DNA of 64,000 bases, from positions 18,774,324 to 18,838,323 of the forward strand of contig OX439037.1 of NCBI GenBank assembly GCA_949317995.1, given 5' to 3'. The translations under genes were made by a program, and so were the position numbers. Below, one piece after another: positions 24,379 through 32,848 of the stretch (position 1 is the stretch's first letter; each line of letters opens with the position of its first letter). The DNA comes from Acholoe squamosa. Taxonomy: Eukaryota; Annelida; Polychaeta; Phyllodocida; Polynoidae. Under the pieces are notes generated by a model. The model saw only the letters and a program-made list of their open reading frames with translations, searched no databases and was not told the origin of the DNA.

Positions 24379-25039
24379 GAGATCTCAGACGAGAAGTGAA
24401 AGTGGAGCCAACTTTGACACAATTTAGGACTTGACCACCCACACAAAATACTTGATTTTACTTTATTCAAGCAACTATCCACAACATCAATGGCATAGAA
24501 AAGTACATTAGACTATAAGGCATTGATTAAATATTGTTTCATTTGTGAGAGTTCTGGTTCAAACTCAGGAAACTTAGAGACAGACCAATACTTTTTTGAA
24601 CCCCTAGATTAAGGTCTAGGTGCGAAGAGCGGCCCTCCTGTAGAGGGTCACGTTGATCGGCTATCCTTTGATTATTTAAATGAAAAAAGTATTCTGGAAG
24701 CAGCCATGAATTTCTTATATAAATGACACATTTGTAAATTAAGGGCGTCTTACCCCATCCTACCCTACAAATAGACTATGCAGCGCGGGAATATCAAGCC
24801 CTTTAGCATAAAAAACCAACAAGTGCCTAACCTGTATCCTGAGAATTAGAGGTCGTCACTGGGGTTGTGAGGTAGGAACTTCACTCAGTCTAAGCCAAAC
24901 TGCATCTTTGTTATCCGGCCACGAGGGGTGAGAAGACAGAGCGCGGTGCACGTTCAAGAAATACGCTTTCGCCGGTACCAGGAACACACTTCCGATCATA
25001 CCGTTTCTCCTCGAAAGGGTTCACGACGCTGGTTGGTAA

Positions 25040-25529
25040 ACATTACCGCCATCTAGCGCCCCAGATATGTATTATATTGGTAGAACGGTTTAGGCAACAG
25101 CTGCAACTTTCGTTATTTTACAGAGTAACTTCCGGTTTGACAAGAAGCCACGAGGTCAGTCCTGCTTCCGGTGAGGCTTCCTGTTTACTTCACTATGTAA
25201 GGTACAGAGGGTGAACCTGCGTTTGCTGGTTCCCCCAATTTTCTACCTGTGCATTGGCACCCCAGGTGGACAAAGGAGACTGGGGACAAGAGCTGGTTAC
25301 TGAGGTACCCCTCTTTGATCCTAGGCTCTTTACGGGTGGCAAAGGAGACTGGGGACTAGACCCTTCACTCCCTCTTACTACTACTATGCCTAGGATTGCC
25401 TCTGCTTGGCGACAGTCTCTCACACTCTTCAATCCTTGGTGAAACCGTGCAAGAAGCCGCCAAACTTTAAAAAGACCGGTTGTTTTCAAAATATTTCTCC
25501 TGAAGTAGACAGAAATCGGAATATACAGA
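25040..25529 (+). promoter_or_regulatory. Probable NUP37 promoter and 5'UTR
   Basis: The sequence upstream of the NUP37 start has two ETS-type cores, acttccggt near 25128 and gcttccggt near 25164, plus a related gcttcctgt just after, an arrangement common in TATA-less promoters of housekeeping genes. A CTCF-like word (ccgccatctagcgcc) lies at 25047-25061. The block 25255-25360 contains a short direct repeat (caaaggagactggggac twice). Transcription start not determined. Confidence 0.45.
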
Positions 25530-28500
25530 ATGCCAGAAAACAGTAGAGAGCCGAATTACTCCATAGACTGCCATGATGTTGTCCATGTGGTTGAGTTCTT
25601 CCCGTTTGAATGGTCAAGCCAGCTGATTGCCATCGGCACTGGGTCGCGTGTTTCTGTGGGCACCTGCAAATTTCAGGTAGTGAAGTGGTACCGTAATAAA
25701 TAATAATTTAGCGCTTTAGATATCTTTTACGTAACTGTAAATTACACATTACACAATTACGCATCTCTACCTTACAGTGAAATGTACAGAACTGTATTAC
25801 CACTAGTCTATTGGTTAATGGACCATGGGCATGGTAGGTATGTGACTAAAAAAATGTAAACACATGAGTCTGATGATGAGAGCTCTTCAAGCCTCTTGGT
25901 TTTTGGCACAGTCTTTTCCGCACATATGTGAGAAGCAACATGCTTTTTGAATTGTAATTTTAAGGTCATTTTTGGGTGAGTTATTGAGGTTTTTGTGAGA
26001 CAAGGTTGGCCAAATTTTCGTCATGAAATTAAACTCTACAAAGAGGAACTGTCTGTGACCCTTAGCTACATTATTGCCATAATTTGAAAAGAGATATATC
26101 ATAGCAAACCATATATTTCCTGAAAGCCAATGACTTTACGGATACAATGCAGTTTAAATGAAGCTGATACGACCACTAGGGTCAGAGATATGAATTTATG
26201 AATATAAAAAGTTGAGAAAAACCATCAAAATTAGCTGAAATTTAAGTTGGCTGATCCTAGAAACCTATGTGCTCGTCGATAGAATTCCTTTATATTTGGT
26301 AGAGATGAGGTTAAGACTATGTACTTGCTGTTCTATATGTTTTTGTTCAACTTCCTAAGTTCTATCATATAATGAATGAGAGATTACTAAAACATTGACC
26401 TAATTAAGGTGGTAATTAATTAACTAATTAGAGTTCATACAAAATTGAAACACTAAATCAAAGAAAATCTTGTCTTCTTGGCAGATAAAATATCAGGAAC
26501 CTTATTCATCAACTATTTCTATAATTTTAAAGCTAATCACTGAGACCTATCCCTGCACACACCTCCCAAACCTGTCACAGTTTTCTAGGACATGGTCCGC
26601 GCTCATAGCAGCCCTTTCATTCACGTACCTAGGCATGGGTTTCAACCATTTTACGCCCCCACCTCTCAGTCTCAGGCTCAAACCCAACAGCTCCCCCCCC
26701 CCCTTTGCCTTTCCCTGTTGATGAATATTAAATATGTATGATATGCAAATGTTGTTACGGTGAGGTCGTTCCAGTTGTTTAATCGAGATACTTCACAGGG
26801 GCATGGAGTCAAGATTGCATGTCTGAAGAGCTAAGTGTTATCGCGGTAACTGGACACCTGTCACCTCGGTCCTCGGAAGCAGGGACATCTCGGTAGCAGA
26901 CATCTCACAAGCAAGTCTTCTCGCAAGCAGACATCTCAGAAGAAAATAGATTTTCTAAATAATTATTTTAACAATATTTATCTAATTTTTTTGGCATCCA
27001 TGATTCTATGGCATAGGGACAGTAGGCCGAAATACCTGCCTGCTCACAGGCAGGATCCAAGATGTATACAAGTATAGGGGCACAAACACATGGCTAGTCT
27101 GAACTAAGTACTCACTGTCAGTTCCTGGAAATTGTCCCTCCTATTCACAAACATGTAGTTTTCATGTACATCAGCTTATATTGACTGAAACATGAGATAT
27201 ATCCAATAAATCTGACATGTTTATCTTGAGCTTAGATATCACTACCTCAATGGTCTCCATTGTCAACATGCTGGGGTGCTACCTGGTATTAACCTGCTCT
27301 TGAAACATAGGGCTAACCAACCAAGAATAGTGTAGTCTTTTTGGCAGTAGGTGGCTACACCTGGCTTCAAGATGGCCGACAATGATTTGGAGTTAGGGAG
27401 GCAGATTTGAAAATAACCTGGATTATTAATTATCACAAGTATTTCAAGTGCTTTGTGTATTGTGAATCTTTGGATATACATTGAGGGAAGTGTTGGTGGA
27501 AGCATTGGACCTGACAGTAAGTACTTCTGTGAGAACTGGGCACTCTGCCAATCTGGCAGAGTAGATAGACTACCAACAGACACCTTTGGATCCTGCCTGT
27601 GAGCAGGCAGGTATTTCGGCCTAAGGGACAGTATCATTAGCGTTGTTGTTCATTCGAATTCTATATAAGAAGAGAGGGATATTATCATGGTTTTATTTGC
27701 ACCCAAACTGTCTTGCCTCCGAGATGTCCCAATGCCTGTTTCCGATATGTCTGCTACCGTGATGTCCCTGCTTCCGAGGTGTCCAGTATTCGTTATCGCC
27801 ATGATCGGACTGAGGCCCAAGGCTGAATGGGTCGCTGTTCCCTCAAATGATCTGAAGTTGTTTTAATTAGACCTTTTTTTTCCCTTTTTCACATTAGGAA
27901 TTAAATCAGCATAAATAGGGTTAGGCTATAGTATGGTAGCTTCTATGACATGTGTTCTGTTGGATTTCAGGATGAGGCAGGAGGTGTAGAAGGCATGGAG
28001 TATACAGGTGTTCGTGACTTCCACCATGGTACTCGAGTAACTGCAATCGGTTGGGCACCCGACACCTCCCTCATGACTGCTCCAAAAGTCCTCCGCTTTG
28101 CAACAGGTGGTGCTGACAGAAAACTACGCATCTTCCAGTCGGACCTCAAGTCTGAACACAATGTTAAAGTGAGTATTGTGTGCTATCGATTTGGCAAGAA
28201 TTAACATTTCAAGGGCCAGTGACTTCAATGCTGTCTATATGGTGGGGGAAATAGTCTTGATTAATTATCATTATAGACTATGGTGAAAGGTATGAAAACT
28301 AGTTAGTGCCTTAGATTTTTATTTAGCAGAAAGGTTTCACAGACACTATAACATATACAATGTAATGTGTATCTGTTACAGGAGGTAGAAGGGCACACAG
28401 ACTACATTAATGATGTGTACATGTTTCTGTTGTTACAGGAGGTAGAAGGGCACACAGACTACATTAATGATGTGTACATGTTTCTGTTGTTACAGGAGGT

Positions 28501-30907
28501 AGAAGGGCACACAGACTACATTTATGATGTGTACATGTTTCTGTAACAGGAGGTAGAAGGGCACACAGACTACATTAATGATGTGTACATGTTTCTGTTG
28601 TTACAGGAGGTAGAAGGGCACACAGACTACATTAATGATGTGTACATGTTTCTGTTGTTACAGGAGGTAGAAGGGCACACAGACTACATTTATAATGTGT
28701 ACATGTTTCTGTTGTTACAGGAGGTAGAAGGGCACACAGACTACATTAATGATGTGTACATGTTTCTGTTGTTACAGGAGGTAGAAGGGCACACAGACTA
28801 CATTTATAATGTGTACATGTTTCTGTAACAGGAGGTAGAAGGCCACACAGACTACATTAATGATGTGTACATGTTTAACTCGAAAAGCGAGTTATAAGGA
28901 AACACCCTGGGGCCCTGCACTTTCAGTCATTTTGGTGGTGCGAATAAGTTTAAAAAAAAGATGGAAATTTTGTATAAAAGAGGCAGAATTACTTAATGAA
29001 TTTGTAGTGCCATTAAAGGAGGAGATGTAGGGGTCTTGCAGAAAAGCTATTTCATTACAAAGTTTTGTAAATTTTGAGAAATTGTCAATATTGTACAGAC
29101 TCAGTTGGTTGGCAGCCATAAGACGCTTTTTGGTCTCCAATGGTGAAGGTATATGATGTTGATCCATGTATCAACTTTCCCGCCTTTTTGGGAAATGTGC
29201 TGCGAATAGTGCAGTTTTGGCAGGAGTTATGCGAATAGTGGCTTGGTGGTGCCAATAACTGGGTGAGGGAGTGCTGATGTCAGACCACAAGCTAGACTTG
29301 CTCAAGGCTATTGTTTTATTTCTTTACGAGTTACGAGCAATGCAAATTGCTGGTTGGTATATTTCTGTTACAGGAGGTAGAAGGGCACACAGACTACATT
29401 AATGATGTGTACATGTTTCTGTTGTTACAGGAGGTAGAAGGGCACACAGACTACATTAATGATGTAGCGTATGACACAGAGAAGGGCGAGTACCTGGTGA
29501 GTGTAAGTGACGACCAGACTTGTCGTGTGTGGACTGCAGACGGTACAGAGCGTGCCTGTCTCCCACTGGGTGCCCCAGGTATGAGCATCCACTGGCACCA
29601 CCAGGACCCACTCAAGGTGAGAACCACGATGAATGCACATTCAGGTAGCAATCTTAATCCTTTAAGGGCTGCATAATGCATGAATGGCTGATCCGGATTG
29701 GCCATCATGATGCATGAATGCAGCCCTGCTGTTAATTTGTTGGACGTACATCCATGCATTAGGCTGAATCAGTCCCAAAGGGTTGGAATGATGTCCCCAT
29801 GCAGTAGAATCATCAAGTTACATGATGTCATCTACTAGTAAATGTTACTTTTAGTTAACACGCCGTCCTTGAAGGGTTAATTTTGTAAATTTGTAGTCGT
29901 CATATATATAAAAAATTACCCTGATATTAAACAAATGTAACTGTTGGGGACAAGGCTATGCTAACATGACAATACATTATAAATTATTTGCGATATACAG
30001 GTGATGGTTGCAGAGAAGGGTGGCATTATCCGATTCTACAACATCCTCACCCAGCAGCCAATCATGTCACTTGATGTCAGCGTCCCGCCCCTGCTGGATG
30101 CTGATTGGTGCCCTGGAAATGGGCTGCAAGTGGCAGCACTATCAGGTACCGACTGGGCCGTCTTCGACACATCACGGTCCAGGTATGTTTGTCTAAAATG
30201 TCCACCATTATAATAAATTTGAGTTTTAATCATGTTTAAGAATCTAAAGTATGAATAGGACTGCTGCCTATGCATATATAGGATGTCAGTGTTCAGTCTC
30301 TGAACTGAAGGGTATGTCTATGAAATTGAAATAGGGTTTTTATTTCGTAACACACTAATTATGATTATTGTTGCTGCAAGATATCTAATTCTTTGTTTCT
30401 AGTCGGGCAATAGAGCGAAGACAGGCTCACACTAACGGGGGCACCAAATTACGTTGGTGCCGATCCCACGACCATCTACTGGTTACCATAGCAACCTCCG
30501 GCGCCCAGGTGCGCGTCTTTAGCACCAAGACCAGCCAGGTATGTTAAACCCTTATCATAATGTAACAAATGAAACATAAAAGATAGGTATTGCAAATTTT
30601 TAGGGGAACCCTATTTTAAGCTAGAATTCTGTTGGATATTTATATGAAAATTCATACAAAATGAAGAATTGAGAAGGGGCGGTCGGCTTATGAAAAAGAG
30701 ATGAATGTGATTTGTAGTCCCCCAGTTTGATATCTTTGAAGTAGTGACGATATCATTTTTGACACCATTTTTGATTTTTCTTGACAGATGGTATTGTCCC
30801 ACAACCTACAGATCGCCACATGTGCCAGTTGGCATTACAGACTGCCGCTTCTCGCTGTAGGAGGCGACAACAAAGTCCACATCTGGAGTATCGATACATT
30901 AGGATAA
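25530..30907 (+). CDS. NUP37: Nucleoporin Nup37, complete, six exons
   Basis: Nup37 is a WD40 beta-propeller of the Y-shaped Nup107-160 nuclear-pore scaffold. Exons are 25530-25676, 27971-28168, 29431-29616, 30001-30182, 30403-30538 and 30788-30907, all with AG/GT borders and matching phases. They give 322 residues, against about 326 in vertebrates. The start MPENSREPNYSIDCHDVVHV leads into VEFFPFEWSSQLIAIGTGSR, the family's N-terminal strand. WD-type signatures follow: RVTAIGWAPDT, LRFATGGADRKLRIFQSD, EGHTDYINDVAYDTEKGEYL, VSVSDDQTCRVWTADG, KGGIIRFYNILTQQP and a terminal LLAVGGDNKVHIWSIDTLG. No internal stop is seen. Intron 1 holds nested transposons, and intron 2 holds an array of duplicated exon-3 acceptors. 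Polyadenylation signal at 31233-31238. Convergent with MRPL23. Confidence 0.93.
26836..27800. mobile_element. TIR element with degenerate internal subrepeats in NUP37 intron 1
   Basis: The ends are inverted repeats of about 90 bp. On the left actggacacct...cctcggaagcagggacatc is followed by degenerate ~21-bp units built on agcagacatctc; on the right the complement (gatgtccctgcttccgagg, gtgtccagt) appears up to 27800. There is no coding frame. The centre is occupied by the hAT-like MITE at 27023-27623. Confidence 0.65.
27023..27623. mobile_element. 601-bp hAT-like MITE with 38-bp perfect TIRs and 8-bp TSD
   Basis: The termini taggccgaaatacctgcctg + ctcacaggcaggatccaa are perfectly inverted at the other end. 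The element is flanked by the 8-bp duplication AGGGACAG at 27015-27022 and 27624-27631. An 8-bp duplication with a TAGG-type terminus fits the hAT superfamily. Each TIR contains its own small hairpin (cctgcctg ctca caggcagg). It is non-coding. Perfect TIRs suggest relatively recent activity. Confidence 0.85.
28382..28877 (+). repeat. 57-bp tandem array duplicating the NUP37 exon-3 splice acceptor
   Basis: Nine units start at 28382, 28439, 28496, 28550, 28607, 28664, 28721, 28778 and 28832. Two further units start at 29374 and 29431, and the last of these is the real exon 3. Each unit is the pyrimidine-rich acceptor (tttctgttgttacag) plus the first ~36 nt of exon 3, encoding EVEGHTDYINDV. Full units are 57 nt (19 codons), so frame is preserved; the units beginning 28496 and 28778 are 54 nt and contain TAA before the acceptor. 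Some units carry an N-to-Y or D-to-N change (YIYDV, YIYNV). The units are nearly identical, implying recent expansion or gene conversion. Confidence 0.95.
28878..29373. other. Unique sequence splitting the 57-bp array
   Basis: About 0.5 kb of non-repeated sequence separates units 9 and 10. The left edge aactcgaaaagcgagtt and the right edge ttacgagttacgag share a weak inverted similarity, so it may be an inserted element. There is no convincing coding frame or target-site duplication. Confidence 0.4.
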
Positions 30908-31232
30908 TGCATCTTAGATATAAATTTAGATCCTTATATAATCTCACTTCAAATTCCATTTGTTCAGAAAGTATGATATGTTGTGTATGTCGTCATATTA
31001 AGCACATTGCTAAAAGAGTAAATGAGGGTGTTACCTTGAGAACTATATTATGTTAATATAATAAGAAAATGCTTTTGTATGACATTTGATGTGGTAGTGA
31101 TGTATAAGTTATTTTGTGATATTCAGCGTCACGCCAAACGCCACTGTCACGAATGTAAATAACAATGTTAAACACCAAGAGCTGCTTCAATGTAGAAAAC
31201 TTAGTGTCAAGATGAAGATACAGCATTTTGTA

Positions 31233-31238
31233 AATAAA
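31233..31238 (+). terminator. NUP37 polyadenylation signal
   Basis: AATAAA lies 326 bp after the NUP37 stop codon, and is the only canonical signal in the interval. It defines a short 3'UTR. Confidence 0.6.
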
Positions 31239-31539
31239 ATTGTAATTCTGACAAAGTCTGTTCTTCATTACTTTTTGGTAAGCACTGGTACCACCAATTA
31301 GAGGGTGGCGTTTGAAAAGTACAAGGATTGTTGTATGGCTATCCCGTATTTAGATATCTATGAAAATATTTTCCCGTAGAGGACCTGGCTTTAGTCAGTT
31401 AGTGTTGAAACCCAGGTGAGATCTCAATTAATATTACGGATGCAGGGTAGGTCGGGCGCACCCATCTTGGAAGCAAGAAGCATTGGAACATTTCAGAAGC
31501 ATGGGTTGATAAGGAACCATGATAATATCCCCATCCCTA

Positions 31540-32010
31540 TACGGACTTAGCTGGTTTGATTATCAGACAATGAAAGGACACCAACTATTCACTGTGGTCC
31601 TCTCGGGGGCCAACTGGTACCCATCCGGGCCTCCCCAGCCCCAGGCCATCTTTAAAAGGGGTCTATGTCTTGCTTTTCTATCCTCTCTGAGTGTGGGTGG
31701 TGTCCATATGCGCGGGCACTGGCACATATTCGTTCCTTGAATCTCCTCTTTCCTGTCCCCTCTTTCTTACATGTGTCTGGTGTCCATATGCACGGGCACA
31801 GGCACATGTATTCCTTTGTGACGTGATGTCTAATGTACTTTTTCCGCCATGAATATGACCTTAGCTGTCGGCTTGGCGTTAAACAACCATTACTCACTCA
31901 CTGGTACCCATCTGATAGGTGTTATCAGTTGACCTCGCTGGTAACAAGCTCCAGCAATGGCCGCACCCATGGGACAACCTGCTACCTCGGAATAGAATTT
32001 GAAAGAGAAC
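31540..32010 (+). repeat. Dispersed repeat interrupted by a SINE
   Basis: The segments either side of the SINE are related to 20510-20640 (cctctc.ggggccaac, tacccatc, gataggtgttatcagt, ctcgctggtaacaagct, cctcggaatag). The nature of the family is unknown. Confidence 0.55.
31626..31899 (+). mobile_element. SINE-like insertion with 13-bp target-site duplication
   Basis: The 274-bp insert is flanked by actggtacccatc at 31613-31625 and 31900-31912. It ends in cgttaaacaaccattactcactc, a simple-repeat tail in place of poly(A). It contains a repeated module (gtgtccatatgcgcgggcac and gtgtccatatgcacgggcac). No clear pol III A and B boxes were verified. Duplication length and tail suit a LINE-mobilised SINE. 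Confidence 0.65.
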
Positions 32011-32319
32011 AATCATAGGATACTGCTATAAGATTAAAAATAATTTCGATGATTTTATGGAGACGATCAATACCCTTCGTTATTATCAGAAATTTATCCT
32101 GGTTGAAAAGATTTTTTTCTCTTTGTTCCAATGTGTTGTATTTAGTTGACCGTTTTTGCAATAGGTGGCATGCAATAGGGCCTGGGTTTAGCTGGTGGGA
32201 CTTAGTTCTTTCCATACTCACTAGTTGGTGCTACCTCACTGCATGTGCCTATTCTCATGGCAAACTGGGTCCTATTCCGAAGGGAAACTGGTTTGTTTCA
32301 CGAGGCTACATATAATATC

Positions 32320-32457
32320 AGTGGCAGATATAGAGGGGGGGTGCATCCCCTCCTTTTTGCCCATACTTAAAGAGTTTAATTGCATATTTTGGACCCCAGA
32401 ATTTGCTCAAAAACAGGGGGTGCTCCCCCTCCTTTCTCAAATCCTGGATCCGCCACT
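32320..32457. mobile_element. Short MITE with AGTGGC termini
   Basis: The ends are agtggcagatatagag and the complement of ctggatccgccact, about 138 bp apart, with an internal ccccctcctttt / gagggggggtg pair. It has no coding capacity. AGTGGCGGATCCAGG ends are a widespread MITE type in eukaryotes. Confidence 0.6.
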
Positions 32458-32760
32458 AAATATATTATATAAGTAACATAGCTGGGGGAATGTTTGTAAT
32501 TTCTATCGTCTCCAATTGGACAGACCCTAATGCCTTGTTCTTTTTTGCTTACACAATGTCTGCTTCTAATCTATAGTCATCCCACTTGCCTATGTAGTTA
32601 GGACTATTTGTTTTCTGGGGTGAAATTACATCTCTCGTTTTCTAGTATAAGAGCATTGTTTCAAATGAACTACTGGTGCATTGACAAAAGGGCATGCGGT
32701 CTTTGCTTCTAATTATTGTGTTAAGGATAAAGTCCAACAAAATTGTATTTTTCTGTACAT

Positions 32761-32766
32761 TTTATT
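32761..32766 (-). terminator. MRPL23 polyadenylation signal
   Basis: TTTATT on the plus strand reads AATAAA on the minus strand, 83 bp beyond the MRPL23 stop codon. Confidence 0.6.
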
Positions 32767-32848
32767 CACAATTACACTGGGAGGCTTATCATATTTTACA
32801 GTAAATATGGTTTGATACATAAATTTCACTCTAAATACGAAATCGGTG

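Larger units (their letters stand above)
22913..24663. mobile_element. 1.75-kb insertion in the right foldback arm with 11-bp duplication
   Basis: The right arm stops after tcctttgatta at 22902-22912 and resumes with the same 11 bases at 24664-24674. The left arm has this site only once (complement near 21068-21078). This is direct evidence of an insertion with an ~11-bp target duplication. I see no clear terminal inverted repeats on the whole insert, and it contains the GATATC-array element. An 11-bp duplication would suit Mutator-like elements or target-primed insertion, but neither is established. Confidence 0.6.
20984..24778. mobile_element. Foldback (long inverted repeat) element, interrupted
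   Basis: Two arms of roughly 0.85-1 kb are imperfect reverse complements around a CpG-rich spacer near 22048-22145. Left arm 20984-22047 carries a 189-bp MITE insertion at 21136-21324. The right arm runs 22145-22912, is broken by an insertion, and resumes 24664-24778. The outermost ends match (gtagggtggggtaagatgcc against the complement of taccccatcctaccctac). The word GGGGTAAAAGGCCC and close variants recur at the tips, along both arms and at the centre, in both orientations; these may be subterminal transposase-binding repeats. No transposase frame is present. No target-site duplication was recognised. Confidence 0.8.

Noticed and set aside
28583-28828. 81-codon open frame repeating EVEGHTDYINDVYMFLLLQ
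   Set aside because: It is the by-product of the in-frame 57-bp splice-acceptor array, not a separate gene.
28382-28877. Regular repeats suggestive of a CRISPR array
   Set aside because: Units are contiguous without unique spacers and the DNA is eukaryotic; it is a tandem duplication of a splice junction.
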